Shown piece after piece: positions 1 through 7,531 of a DNA stretch of 38,445 nucleotides. This DNA is from an uncultured Eubacteriales bacterium (GTDB taxonomy: Bacteria > Bacillota > Clostridia > Christensenellales > Aristaeellaceae). The number at the start of each line of letters is the position of its first letter. Position 1 is the first letter of the stretch. The stretch is taken from positions 1-38,445 of the forward strand of contig UQNM01000011.1 of NCBI GenBank assembly GCA_900542395.1, in the 5' to 3' direction. A program made the translations under genes and the position numbers. The notes under the pieces are model-generated. The model did no database searches. It saw only the letters and a program-made list of their open reading frames with translations, and was not told the DNA's origin.

Positions 1-1179
1 GGAAAGGTCTTTTAAAGCATTCAGCAGAAGTGCTGCGCTTGAGCCGAGCAGATCGCTTGTCTTTCCGGTGATGATGCGTCCGTCCAAAAGCTCCATGGCA
101 GCAGCCGGTGCGCCGGTCGCTTCAGCGCGGACAAGAGCCGGGGAAACGGTGGTGCGGTCTGCGGCAACGATGTTCTCCTGTTTCATCAGAAGCTCGATTT
201 TGTAAGCCTCTGTCTCGGAACGGGAACCGTCTGCGATGCCGTCCACAGCGTTATAGTAGCGGCGGATGATCTCCTGGCGGGAAGCCTCGCAGCATGCGGC
301 ATCATCGACAATGCAGTTTCCGGCCATGTTGACACCCATGTCGGTCGGGGATTTGTATGGGCTCTCGCCGAAAATCTGCTGGAAAATGGCGCGCAGAACC
401 GGGAAAATCTCAACATCACGGTTATAGTTGACGGTTGTTACATCGTATGCCTCAAGATGGAACGGGTCGATCATGTTGACATCGTTCAGATCGGCGGTAG
501 CAGCCTCATAGGCCAGGTTGACCGGGTGCTTCAGCGGCAGATTCCAGATCGGGAAGGTTTCAAACTTCGCGTAGCCCGCCTTCACGCCGCGCTTGTGCTC
601 GTGGTAGAGCTGAGAGAGGCAGGTCGCCATCTTTCCGCTGCCCGGCCCCGGCGCGGTCACGACGACCAGCGAGCGCGTGGTTTCGATATAATCGTTGCGG
701 CCATAGCCCTCGTCGCTGACGACCAGCCGCACGTCGGCGGGATAATTCGGGATTCGGTATTGACGGTAGACCTTGAGGCCGAGCGCCTGCATGCGCTTTT
801 CGAACACGTCCGCAGCGGGCTGACCGGCGTACTGCGTCAGCGCGATGGAGCCGACGTACAGGCCGAAGCCGCGGAAAACGTCGATCAAGCGCGCCACGTC
901 CTTGTCGTAGGTAATGCCCAAATCGCCGCGGCGCTTGTTCTTCTCGATATCGCCCGCGTTGATGGCGATGACGATTTCCGCCTGATCGCGCAGCGCCAGC
1001 AGCATTTTGATCTTGTTATCCGGCGCGAAGCCCGGCAGCACGCGCGCCGCGTGATAATCGTCAAAGAGCTTGCCGCCAAATTCCAAATAGAGCTTGCCGC
1101 CGAACTGATTGATGCGCTCACGGATATGCTCCGATTGCAGCCGGATATACTTTTCGCTGTCAAAACCGACCTGATTCAT
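1..1179 (-). CDS. DUF1846 domain protein (3' end cut off by window edge)
   Basis: DUF1846 family protein of unknown biochemical role. 393 codons are visible; the family normally runs to about 490-505 residues, so roughly the last 100 are outside the window. It opens MNQVGFDSEKYIRLQ, then has conserved blocks including GGKLFDDYHAARVLPGF and, near residue 175, VVTAPGPGSGKMAT, a glycine-rich segment resembling a phosphate-binding loop (the resemblance is my inference). The blocks KHPVNLAYEAATADLNDVN and SPTDMGVNMAGNCI are characteristic of the family. No signal peptide or membrane segment is visible, so it is probably cytoplasmic. The ATG at 1179 has a GGAGAG ribosome binding site 6 nt upstream and its own promoter at 1224-1252. 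It is transcribed alone in the visible part. Family assignment is firm; function is not known to me. Confidence 0.93.
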   Translation of the reverse strand, partial: MNQVGFDSEKYIRLQSEHIRERINQFGGKLYLEFGGKLFDDYHAARVLPGFAPDNKIKMLLALRDQAEIVIAINAGDIEKNKRRGDLGITYDKDVARLIDVFRGFGLYVGSIALTQYAGQPAADVFEKRMQALGLKVYRQYRIPNYPADVRLVVSDEGYGRNDYIETTRSLVVVTAPGPGSGKMATCLSQLYHEHKRGVKAGYAKFETFPIWNLPLKHPVNLAYEAATADLNDVNMIDPFHLEAYDVTTVNYNRDVEIFPVLRAIFQQIFGESPYKSPTDMGVNMAGNCIVDDAACCEASRQEIIRRYYNAVDGIADGSRSETEAYKIELLMKQENIVAADRTTVSPALVRAEATGAPAAAMELLDGRIITGKTSDLLGSSAALLLNALKDLS

Positions 1180-1223
1180 CTGTCTCTCTCCATTTCTCGT
1201 TGTTCAAACCACTTCGACTGTTT

Positions 1224-1252
1224 AGTATATCAAACTCGCGGACGGCTTTCAA
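1224..1252 (-). promoter_or_regulatory. Promoter of the DUF1846 gene
   Basis: On the minus strand TTGAAA (1247-1252), a 17-bp spacer and TATACT (1224-1229) lie about 45 bp upstream of the start codon. This is a good vegetative-sigma promoter and shows the gene does not depend on transcription from further upstream. Confidence 0.7.
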
Positions 1253-1277
1253 GCCGAAATCAGAGAAAGTTTTTGAC

Positions 1278-1321
1278 AAAAAAAGCCCCGGCAAACCTGA
1301 CTTCTTGACAAGCCTGCCGGG
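1278..1321 (-). terminator. Rho-independent terminator, minus strand
   Basis: Read on the minus strand, CCCGGCA and TGCCGGG arms (1315-1321 and 1287-1293) are followed by a run of seven T. It stops minus-strand transcripts just before the DUF1846 promoter. What it terminates is unclear: the upstream ABC operon already has a terminator at 1513-1571. It also overlaps the -35 box of the plus-strand small-RNA promoter. Confidence 0.6.
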
Positions 1322-1333
1322 ATAGCGTACAAT
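1305..1333 (+). promoter_or_regulatory. Near-consensus promoter of the 1340-1447 small RNA
   Basis: TTGACA at 1305-1310, exactly 17 bp, then TACAAT at 1328-1333. Only one base differs from the vegetative consensus. No plus-strand gene follows, only the structured region ending in a terminator. Confidence 0.75.
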
Positions 1334-1339
1334 GTAGTC

Positions 1340-1447
1340 AGGTAGGTTACGCCCTACGAGGTATGCGGCTTCCGCCGCAACAGCAAAATGGGTTTAGAGT
1401 CCCGATTTCGCCGTCACGCAGTTGCAGTCTGCGAGGCGGCCTTTTTT
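1340..1447 (+). ncRNA. Candidate small structured RNA with own promoter and terminator
   Basis: About 108 nt between a strong promoter and a terminator. Predicted stems read by eye: GTAGG/CCTAC (1342-1346 with 1353-1357); TGCGGC/GCCGCA closed by a TTCC tetraloop (1364-1379); a weaker GGG/CCC stem (1390-1403); and a terminator stem CGCC..CGCAG/CTGCG..GGCG (1409-1438) followed by six T (1442-1447). No convincing ribosome binding site or reading frame lies inside. I do not recognise it as SRP, 6S, tmRNA, RNase P or a known riboswitch class. Nothing is encoded downstream on this strand, so it is more likely a standalone RNA than a leader. The opposite strand also has a terminator (1278-1321), so a minus-strand RNA cannot be excluded. 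Confidence 0.55.
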
Positions 1448-1512
1448 ATGTAGTCCGCGGAGCGGCCAAAGTCCTGCTCACGCGGGCGATTTTATGCGGT
1501 TTCCCATGCGTC

Positions 1513-1571
1513 AAAAAAACGCCGCGTCCGCTCTCCCATCGCTTCACAGCCGGGAGAACAGACGCGGCGTT
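1513..1571 (-). terminator. Terminator of the sugar ABC operon
   Basis: Minus-strand arms AACGCCGCGTC (1561-1571) and GACGCGGCGTT (1518-1528), with an inner TTCTCCC/GGGAGAG pairing, are followed by seven T. It lies 10 bp beyond the stop of the last permease gene. Confidence 0.85.
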
Positions 1572-1580
1572 CCTTTGTCT

Positions 1581-2447
1581 TTAGCCCTTCACCGCACCGG
1601 CGATCACGCCGTCGATGATGTATTTCTGGCAGACGAGGTACATCACGATAATCGGCAGAACCGTAATCATAATGCAGGCCATCATCGGCCCCATCTCCAC
1701 GCGGCCGTAGCTGCCGCGGAAATACTGAATCGCCATCGGGATGGTGCGGTATTTCTTGATATCCAGCACCAGCGTCGGCAGGAGATAGTCGTTCCAAACC
1801 CACATGGTTTCCAGAATTGCGGTGGAGATCATCGTCGGTTTCAGAATCGGGAACACGATCTTGAAGAAGATTTGCAGCGGATTGCAGCCGTCGATCATCG
1901 CGGCCTCTTCAATCGCAATCGGGACGGATTTCATAAAGCCGGTGAACATGAACACCGCCAGACCCGCGCCGAAGCCGAGGTAGATCACGCAGATGTTGAA
2001 CGGCGTGTTGAGCCTCAGCGTGTCCGCCGTCTTGGAGAGGGTGAACATCACCATCTGGAACGGCACGACCATCGAGAACACGCAGAGCAGATACATCGCC
2101 TTGGAAATCATGGAGCTCACGCGGGTGATGTACCAGCCGCACATCGAGCAGCACAGCAGAATCAGCACGACCGAGGTGATCGTGATCGTCGCCGAATAGC
2201 CGAAGGATTGCAGGAAGTTGAGCTGGGTGATGCCGTAGGCATAGTTGTGCAGCCCGGCGAACGTCGCCTGAGTCGGCAATTCGAACACCGTCGCGGTGGA
2301 AATCGCCAGCTCGTCCTTGAGCGAGTTGATCAGAATCAGCAGCACCGGATAGAGCCACACGACGCAGAGCGCCGCGAGCAGCACGGTCAGCAGCACGTTG
2401 ACAACGCGGCGGGAGCCGGAAACGGCGCCATCATGGTATTTGGCCAT
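1581..2447 (-). CDS. Carbohydrate ABC transporter permease, MalG/UgpE type
   Basis: Inner-membrane subunit of a sugar importer (CUT1 type), 288 residues, about six membrane segments (for example residues 17-40, 85-104, 118-135, 153-170, 256-274). The ABC-coupling EAA loop is at residues 180-200, with EEAAMIDGCNPLQIFFK. The start chosen is the ATG at 2447, giving MAKYHDGAV; AAGGAGGT sits 9 nt upstream, and the ATG overlaps the stop of the preceding permease by one base (TAATG), so the two are translationally coupled. An in-frame start further upstream would lie inside the preceding gene and has no better site. It is the last gene of the operon, followed directly by the terminator at 1513-1571. 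Substrate cannot be read from this subunit. Confidence 0.93.
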   Translation of the reverse strand: MAKYHDGAVSGSRRVVNVLLTVLLAALCVVWLYPVLLILINSLKDELAISTATVFELPTQATFAGLHNYAYGITQLNFLQSFGYSATITITSVVLILLCCSMCGWYITRVSSMISKAMYLLCVFSMVVPFQMVMFTLSKTADTLRLNTPFNICVIYLGFGAGLAVFMFTGFMKSVPIAIEEAAMIDGCNPLQIFFKIVFPILKPTMISTAILETMWVWNDYLLPTLVLDIKKYRTIPMAIQYFRGSYGRVEMGPMMACIMITVLPIIVMYLVCQKYIIDGVIAGAVKG

Positions 2448-3298
2448 TACTGCTGCACCTCCTTGCGACGGGTGAAATAGAGCTGAATGAGCGCGATGAC
2501 AATGACCAGCAGGAAGAAGACCACGGCCTTCGCCTGACCGATGCCCTTCCACTGCGCGCCGCTGCGCTGGTAGAACGTGTCGTAGATGTTGAGCGCGAGC
2601 ATCTGGCTGGCCTTGGCCGGTTCGCCGCCGGTCAGCGAGAGGTTCTGGTCAAAGAGCTTGAACGAGTTGGTCAGTGTCAGGAAGGTGCAAATTGTGATGG
2701 AGGGCATGACCATCGGCAGCTTGACCCTGAAGAGCGCCTGCGCGCCGGTCGCGCCGTCGATGGCAGCGGCTTCCAGCAGGTCGCCCGGCACGTTTTGCAG
2801 CCCCGCGATGTAGATAATCATCATATAGCCAATCTGCTGCCAGCACATCAGGATAATCAATCCCCAGAAGCCGTATCGCGCGTCCAGAGAGAGCAGCGGC
2901 CTGCCCAGATTGGTCAGAATGCCGTTGAGCAGAATCTGCCAGATATAGCCCAGCACGATGCCGCCGATCAGGTTCGGCAGGAAGAACACCGTGCGGAAGA
3001 CGTTCGTGCCCTTGAGCCCGCGCGTCAGCGCCAGCGCGATGGCAAAGGCGACGACGTTAATCAAGACAGTGGAAACGACGGTGAATTTCGCCGTAAACCA
3101 GAAGGCGGAGACAAACGTGCTGTCCTGAAAGACCTTCAGGTAGTTATCCAGCCCAACGAACGTCGTCTTGCTGATGGTGGTGAACTTGTGGAAGGACAGG
3201 AAAATGCCCCACAGGAACGGCCACACGAAGCCGATGATAAACGCCGCCAGCGTCGGCAGCAGGAAAAACGGCCAATATTTTTTGATTGCTTTTTCCAT
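2447..3298 (-). CDS. Carbohydrate ABC transporter permease, MalF/UgpA type
   Basis: Partner permease of the sugar importer, 283 residues, about six membrane segments (residues 12-36, 67-92, 103-124, 145-166, 200-215, 256-275). The EAA loop at about 176-197 reads EAAAIDGATGAQALFRVKLP and would dock the ATPase. Start ATG at 3298 (MEKAIKKYWP) with AAAGGAA 7 nt upstream. It lies 169 bp downstream of the binding-protein gene, from which it is separated by a terminator-like hairpin (3423-3454), and it overlaps the next permease by one base. No ATPase gene is in this cluster, so the importer probably uses a shared MsmX/MsmK-type ATPase encoded elsewhere. This is common for CUT1 systems in Bacillota but is an inference here. 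Confidence 0.93.
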   Translation of the reverse strand: MEKAIKKYWPFFLLPTLAAFIIGFVWPFLWGIFLSFHKFTTISKTTFVGLDNYLKVFQDSTFVSAFWFTAKFTVVSTVLINVVAFAIALALTRGLKGTNVFRTVFFLPNLIGGIVLGYIWQILLNGILTNLGRPLLSLDARYGFWGLIILMCWQQIGYMMIIYIAGLQNVPGDLLEAAAIDGATGAQALFRVKLPMVMPSITICTFLTLTNSFKLFDQNLSLTGGEPAKASQMLALNIYDTFYQRSGAQWKGIGQAKAVVFFLLVIVIALIQLYFTRRKEVQQ

Positions 3299-3365
3299 AT
3301 TTCGGTTCCTTTCGGAGGCAGGAATGGGGCAGCCTGCAAAGGGACATGGCGCGCATGCCGCTTTG

Positions 3366-3390
3366 AAGACTGCCCTTTTCGCGGGCAGTT
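3366..3390. other. Hairpin between binding-protein and permease genes
   Basis: Perfect ACTGCCC / GGGCAGT inverted repeat with a 7-nt loop. It has a T-rich tail only on the plus strand, so on the operon strand it may act as a 5'-stabilising stem for the permease mRNA rather than a terminator. Confidence 0.4.
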
Positions 3391-3422
3391 TGCTTTTTTC
3401 AGTCTATCTCAGTTTGAAGAAG

Positions 3423-3454
3423 AAAAAGGGGAGGGCGAAGTGCCCGCCCCTTTT
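3423..3454 (-). terminator. Intra-operon terminator after the sugar-binding protein gene
   Basis: On the minus strand AAAAGGGG-GGGC and GCCC-CCCCTTTTT form a strong stem with a U tail 14 bp past the stop codon of the binding-protein gene. The permease genes lie beyond it on the same strand with no clear promoter of their own, so it probably works as a partial terminator that lowers permease expression relative to the binding protein. Confidence 0.7.
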
Positions 3455-3467
3455 GGCGCAAGGTCAG

Positions 3468-4733
3468 TTAGTGGCTCAGCTTGTACTCGGTCGCCCAGCC
3501 GTCCACGAACGCGGTCTTCACAGCGTCCCAGTCGCCGGTGCCGGCAGCGTAAGCGGTCAGCGCGGAGCCGACGCCGTTCTTCCACTCTTCGGACGGAATG
3601 GTCGCGAAGTTCCAGCTCACCGGGAGCTTGCCCTCGGCGGTGTACTGCGCGTCAATCTGCACGAACGGGTTCGCGGACTGATATTCGCCGGTGAAGGTAT
3701 CGAACGGGGCGACGAAGCCCATGTCCTGAGACATGCTCTTGCGGCCCTCGTCAGAGGTCACGACCCACTCCATGAACGCGAGGGTCGCGTCGATGTCTTC
3801 CTGCTTGGCGGTGCCGTTGACGCACCAGTAGTTCTCGGTGCCGGTGCACAGGCCCTGATTCTCTTCGCCTTCCACGCCGATGTAGATCGGGAGCATGGTC
3901 AGGTTCTCAGCGCCGAGGGAGGAAACGTCGTTCCACGCCCAGGTGCCGTTCTGATAGAACACGGCCTTCTCGCCGACGAACTCAGCCACAGCGTCGTTGC
4001 CGGTCTTGCTGGCCAGCAGCTTCGGGTCGCAGGTGGAATCGGTGATGTACAGATCCCAGATCTTCTTGTAGTTGTCCAGATAGGTGCCCTTGATGGCCTC
4101 GGTCGCGCCGATGCCGTCCGCCTTGTACTCGTAGTAGATCGGCATGTTGGCCAGATGGGTCTTGAAGCGCCAGTCGGAAGAACCGTCCATACCGGCGGAG
4201 GTGAAAGCGCCGTCCACGCCAAGCTCGTCCTTGCGCGCCTGGATATCGTCGGCAACCGCCTTCAGGGTTTCAAAGTTGGTGATGTCGGAGGCCTTGTAGC
4301 CGGCCTTTTCCAGCAGCTTGGTGTTGGCGATCAGGCCGTAGGTCTCGATGACGTAGGCCACGCCGTACACCTTGTCGTCCTCCTTGAGGGCGAAGGCGTC
4401 GGAGGTCAGGTGCTTGGTGATCTCGGCGTCCTTGAGATCATAGCAGTAATCCTTCCAGTTGGCCAGACCGACCGGGCCGTTCACCTGGAACAGCGTCGGC
4501 GGATCGTTCTTCTCGATTTCGCTCATCAGCGTGGTCTCGTAGTTGCCGGAAGCGGCCGTCACGACGGTCACCGGCACGCCGGTCTTCTCGGTGTAGAGCT
4601 TCGCGAGCTCCTGCCACTGTGCATCCTGCTCAGGCTTGAAGTTCAGGTAGTACACCGAACCCTCGGCCGAAGCGGTCACGGCCAGAGCAAGGCACAGGCA
4701 CGCGGCCAGAGCAAAGGCGATGATTTTCTTCAT
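3468..4733 (-). CDS. Extracellular sugar-binding protein (family 1 solute-binding protein)
   Basis: Substrate-capture component of the sugar importer, 421 residues. The N-terminus MKKIIAFALAACLCLALAV ends in TASA|EG, a type I signal-peptidase site, and has no usable lipobox: the cysteines at 12 and 14 sit inside a very short hydrophobic core. The mature part shows family 1 features, including VYYLNFKPEQD at its start, PTLFQVNGPVGLANWKDY, an aromatic-rich pocket (GTWAWNDV, ENYWCVNG) and FMEWVVTSDEG. The closest resemblance I see is to malto-oligosaccharide/raffinose-type binding proteins, in line with the MalR-like regulator next door, but substrate is inferred. Start ATG at 4733, with AAAGGGG 9 nt upstream. 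It is the first gene of the operon, read from the promoter at 4848-4876. Confidence 0.92.
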   Translation of the reverse strand: MKKIIAFALAACLCLALAVTASAEGSVYYLNFKPEQDAQWQELAKLYTEKTGVPVTVVTAASGNYETTLMSEIEKNDPPTLFQVNGPVGLANWKDYCYDLKDAEITKHLTSDAFALKEDDKVYGVAYVIETYGLIANTKLLEKAGYKASDITNFETLKAVADDIQARKDELGVDGAFTSAGMDGSSDWRFKTHLANMPIYYEYKADGIGATEAIKGTYLDNYKKIWDLYITDSTCDPKLLASKTGNDAVAEFVGEKAVFYQNGTWAWNDVSSLGAENLTMLPIYIGVEGEENQGLCTGTENYWCVNGTAKQEDIDATLAFMEWVVTSDEGRKSMSQDMGFVAPFDTFTGEYQSANPFVQIDAQYTAEGKLPVSWNFATIPSEEWKNGVGSALTAYAAGTGDWDAVKTAFVDGWATEYKLSH

Positions 4734-4814
4734 AGATTGTTACCCCTTTCATTTGGTAGAGAGTTTTTATGGTCGAAGCGTCCTCCCGCTCCAAACATAC
4801 GGTTTCACGACGTT

Positions 4815-4825
4815 GTTTGCGAAAC
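4815..4825. promoter_or_regulatory. Candidate LacI-family operator downstream of the importer promoter
   Basis: GTTTGCGAAAC is an inverted repeat with GTTT/AAAC arms about a central GCG, similar to LacI/GalR operator halves. It lies about 23 bp downstream of the minus-strand -10 box of the importer operon, where a bound repressor would block transcription. A second GTGCA/TGCAC pair (4830-4846) lies between it and the -10 box. Confidence 0.4.
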
Positions 4826-4847
4826 ACCGTGCAACGTCTATGCACCC

Positions 4848-4876
4848 ATTATAGACCAACCTTTTCAGAAATGCAA
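4848..4876 (-). promoter_or_regulatory. Promoter of the sugar ABC importer operon
   Basis: Minus strand: TTGCAT (4871-4876), 17-bp spacer, perfect TATAAT (4848-4853). It sits in the 401-bp divergent region between the importer and its LacI-type regulator; the leader to the binding-protein start is about 107 nt. The weak -35 fits a regulated promoter. Confidence 0.65.
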
Positions 4877-5010
4877 GAGCCTTTTTGGAATTTATGAGCC
4901 TTTTTTACAAATCGTGCGCGACATAAACCGACATTTTGCAGATTCGCCCTTCTTCCTTCTTCGGCTTCATCCTCCTTTGTTCGCCAGAATGTGCAACTTT
5001 GTGCAAATTT

Positions 5011-5020
5011 TTTGCGCAAA
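5011..5020. promoter_or_regulatory. Candidate operator in the lacI-type gene promoter region
   Basis: TTTGCGCAAA is a perfect 10-bp palindrome, 14 bp upstream of the regulator's -35 box. It is preceded by two GTGCAA direct repeats (4991-4996 and 5001-5006). Similar GCAAA half-sites occur in the importer-side operator, suggesting one regulator controls both directions. Confidence 0.35.
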
Positions 5021-5034
5021 TTGGGCGCACACGG

Positions 5035-5063
5035 TTGACAGCGCACCCATCCTCTTTTACAAT
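5035..5063 (+). promoter_or_regulatory. Promoter of the LacI-type regulator gene
   Basis: TTGACA (5035-5040), 17-bp spacer, TACAAT (5058-5063), about 72 bp upstream of the GTG start. Near-consensus. Confidence 0.75.
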
Positions 5064-5134
5064 AAAAGCAGACACGAGAGCGGGCTGTGTCACGCGCCGC
5101 TTTCCCCCTATCTTCTGCGCAAAGGAGCGTTTCT

Positions 5135-6145
5135 GTGGCCGTAACCATTCGGGATGTGGCGGCGCTGGCAGGCGTTTCGCCGTCCACCGTATCCAGAACC
5201 TGCCAAAACAGTCCCTCCATCAGCGAGGACACCAAGCGGCGCGTCCGTCAGGCCGCTAAGCAGCTCGGCTATGCCATGGGCGGCGACCCGGCGCAGTCCC
5301 CCGCGCCGCGCACCATCGGCGTCATCCTGCCGCCGAGCGCCAGAGAGGTTTACGAAAACCCCTTCTATCTGGAGATGATCCGCGGCATCAACCAGTTCTG
5401 CAACGCGCATCAATACGTCAGCACCATCGTCACCGGGCGCGACAACGACGAAATCCTCGCGGCGATTCGGCTGCTCGTCTCCACCGGCGCGGCGGATGCG
5501 TTTATTCTGCTCTATTCCCGTCAGGGCGATACCGTCATCGACTATCTGGTGCAGGCGGGGCTGATGTACGTGCTCATCGGCAAGGCCTATGCCTACGCGA
5601 ACAAGACGGTCTACATCGACAACGACAACTTTCTCGCCGGGCAGGAGGCAACCGAATACCTCATCCGCCGGGGGCATCGGCGCATCGCCTATCTGGGCAG
5701 CGACAACGCCTATTTTTTCACCGCCGACCGCAGGCGCGGCTATCAGGCGGCGCTGGCACTGGCGGATATCCCCCTTCTGGAGGATTACTGCGTGGAAATG
5801 CCGACGCTGGGCAGCGACGACGCGGCCGTGCACGCGCTGCTCAGCCGCGCGGACAGGCCGACCGCCATCGTCGTCAGCGACGATCTGCTGGGCATGACGC
5901 TCGGGCGCGCCTGTCTGGCGCACGGGCTTTCCATTCCTAAAGATATTTCCATCATCTCGTTCAATAATTCGCTTTTCGCGAAATTGACCTCGCCCCGGCT
6001 CACGTCGGTGGATCTCAATTCCTTTCAGCTGGGCATCGAGGCGGCCAGCCAGCTCATCAGCCACGTCGAGCGTCCGGAATTGATGGCGACCAAGAGCATC
6101 ATCCCGCACCGCATCGTCGAGCGGGAAAGCTGCCGCGATCTTTGA
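5135..6145 (+). CDS. LacI-family transcriptional regulator (MalR-like)
   Basis: Sugar-responsive DNA-binding regulator, 336 residues. The N-terminal helix-turn-helix with hinge (residues 2-55) reads VTIRDVAALAGVSPSTVSR; the rest is a periplasmic-binding-protein-like effector domain. Segments such as VYIDNDNF, RRIAYLGSDNAYF and IISFNNSLFAKLTSPRLTSV match the MalR branch of the family. The start chosen is the GTG at 5135, with AAAGGAG 7 nt upstream and the family-typical VTIRDVA right after. An in-frame ATG at 5087 would add 16 unrelated residues and has no good site. It is divergent from the importer operon and most likely controls it and itself through GCAAA-type palindromes in the shared intergenic region. 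The maltose/maltodextrin signal is inferred from similarity only. Confidence 0.93.
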   Translation: MAVTIRDVAALAGVSPSTVSRTCQNSPSISEDTKRRVRQAAKQLGYAMGGDPAQSPAPRTIGVILPPSAREVYENPFYLEMIRGINQFCNAHQYVSTIVTGRDNDEILAAIRLLVSTGAADAFILLYSRQGDTVIDYLVQAGLMYVLIGKAYAYANKTVYIDNDNFLAGQEATEYLIRRGHRRIAYLGSDNAYFFTADRRRGYQAALALADIPLLEDYCVEMPTLGSDDAAVHALLSRADRPTAIVVSDDLLGMTLGRACLAHGLSIPKDISIISFNNSLFAKLTSPRLTSVDLNSFQLGIEAASQLISHVERPELMATKSIIPHRIVERESCRDL

Positions 6146-6181
6146 GCGCGTGCCCATGCGCCGTCAAGCCCAAATTGCCGC

Positions 6182-6232
6182 AAAAAAACACGCTCCCCTC
6201 GGCGGTAAAACGTCGAAAGAGCGTGTTTTTTT
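6182..6232. terminator. Bidirectional terminator between convergent lacI-type and patatin genes
   Basis: Arms AAAAAAACACGCTC (6182-6195) and GAGCGTGTTTTTTT (6219-6232) give a stem with a T run on either strand. It serves both convergent genes and lies 3 bp from the patatin gene's stop. Confidence 0.88.
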
Positions 6233-6235
6233 GCT

Positions 6236-7531
6236 TTACAAAATACTTTGAAGCGTCATCGCGCAGAGCATTTCCCGCGGGAAAGCGCTCAGCGTGCGCA
6301 GCGCCAGCGGCGAGAACGAGCCTTCGCGCAGCAGCACCTGATACAGGCAGGCGATCACCAGCCTGCGGTCGATCTGCGGTTTGGCAAAGAGCACGCCGAT
6401 CCGGCCGCCCAGCAGCGAGCCGAGCATGGATTCCGCCTTTTCAAGCGGCAGGCGCGCGCGAAGCTCGTCCCGCAGCGCGGCAAACGTCAGCACCTGCGCC
6501 GGGTTGACCTCCGCCGCCTGCGCGCAAAGCTCGCAGCCGCGCAGGAAATAGTCGATGCCGTCCGCCTTTTCCGGCAGTTCCTCCTCCAGCAGGGAGAAGA
6601 ACGGCGCGGCGCTCTCCCGCTTCCGCGTCAGCGCGTTGGAATGGGCGAACGCCATCTCCACCTGCGTCAGGCGGACGACGTAATCCTGCGCGCGGGTGTA
6701 GAGCGCCTGCGCGTCCACCGCGTCAAACGCATAGGACACGCCGCGCATGCGCCCGAACGCGCGCATCACGTCGTTATAGCCGAGGGTGCGATTGCGCGCC
6801 GAGAGCGCGCTGTCCAGCGTCAGCAGGCCGCCCAGCGGCTGGGAGGTGCGGATATAGGTGACGTTCGGCCTGCGGTCATACTGCGTATGGGAGCGGTGCT
6901 TGCCGATGTCGACGGCGATGATATCCCGCGCGCCGCTGCGCACGGCCATTTCCACCGGCGTGTTGTCGCAGAAGCCGCCGTCGATATAGCGGTCGCCGCC
7001 GATCTGCTTCATCGGGAAAATCGGGAAGCAGGACGCGCTGGCCATCAGCCAATCGTGCAGCGAACCGGCCTCCATCTCCTCCAGCCGCTTCTCCACCATC
7101 GCCAGCGACGGGAAGCGCGTGGTGACCACGCCCAGACGAACGCCGCTGCGGCGAACCCTGTCCTCGTCGATCAGCCGGTGCAGAATCTCCATCAGCGGGG
7201 AAACGTCCACGCCCTTCTGGTGCGCGTAGCGGGTGATGAATTCCAGCAGCTTTTCCGGGTGATCGAAGATGTTTTCCGCGTCGTCCGCGATGGCGAGGCT
7301 TTCCTCGCTCACCACGTCGCTCAGGCGGATGCTGCTCCACAATTCGGCCGCCGCGTCCATGCTGCCCTGCGCGTACATCGCCGCGTGCAGCGCGCCGACG
7401 GACGTGCCGAAGACGCTGCCCGCCTTCACGCCCAGCGCGTCCAGCGCGGCAATCGCGCCGACCTCATACGCGCCCTTCGCCCCGCCGCCGCCCAGCACGA
7501 GCGCCGTTTCGGAGGGAATGAACGCGCGCAT
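6236..7531 (-). CDS. Patatin-like phospholipase
   Basis: Predicted lipid acyl hydrolase, 431 residues, without a signal peptide. The patatin core is in the first half: the oxyanion glycine loop GGGGAKG at 14-20, nucleophile elbow GTSVG at 42-46 (Ser44), and the dyad aspartate in DGG at 185-187 (Asp185). The remaining ~240 residues have no motif I recognise; the C-terminal part is rich in short helices. The ATG at 7531 overlaps the stop of the upstream cytidylate-kinase-like gene (TGATG), so the two are translationally coupled and probably made in step. The substrate is unknown; membrane phospholipid or an acyl intermediate are the family's usual targets. A bidirectional terminator follows immediately. 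Confidence 0.93.
   Translation of the reverse strand: MRAFIPSETALVLGGGGAKGAYEVGAIAALDALGVKAGSVFGTSVGALHAAMYAQGSMDAAAELWSSIRLSDVVSEESLAIADDAENIFDHPEKLLEFITRYAHQKGVDVSPLMEILHRLIDEDRVRRSGVRLGVVTTRFPSLAMVEKRLEEMEAGSLHDWLMASASCFPIFPMKQIGGDRYIDGGFCDNTPVEMAVRSGARDIIAVDIGKHRSHTQYDRRPNVTYIRTSQPLGGLLTLDSALSARNRTLGYNDVMRAFGRMRGVSYAFDAVDAQALYTRAQDYVVRLTQVEMAFAHSNALTRKRESAAPFFSLLEEELPEKADGIDYFLRGCELCAQAAEVNPAQVLTFAALRDELRARLPLEKAESMLGSLLGGRIGVLFAKPQIDRRLVIACLYQVLLREGSFSPLALRTLSAFPREMLCAMTLQSIL

Noticed and set aside
457..1308. Long plus-strand open frame opposite the DUF1846 gene
   Set aside because: It is the GC-rich mirror of a clear family gene; composition is His/Arg/Gln-rich and no ribosome binding site precedes it.
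1282..1450. Riboswitch on the minus strand upstream of the DUF1846 gene
   Set aside because: The gene has its own good promoter downstream of the terminator, and no known aptamer motif is recognisable.
3168..5144. Plus-strand frame of over 650 codons opposite the sugar-binding protein
   Set aside because: Shadow of the GC-rich coding strand, crossing the importer promoter and running into the lacI-type gene; no family resemblance.
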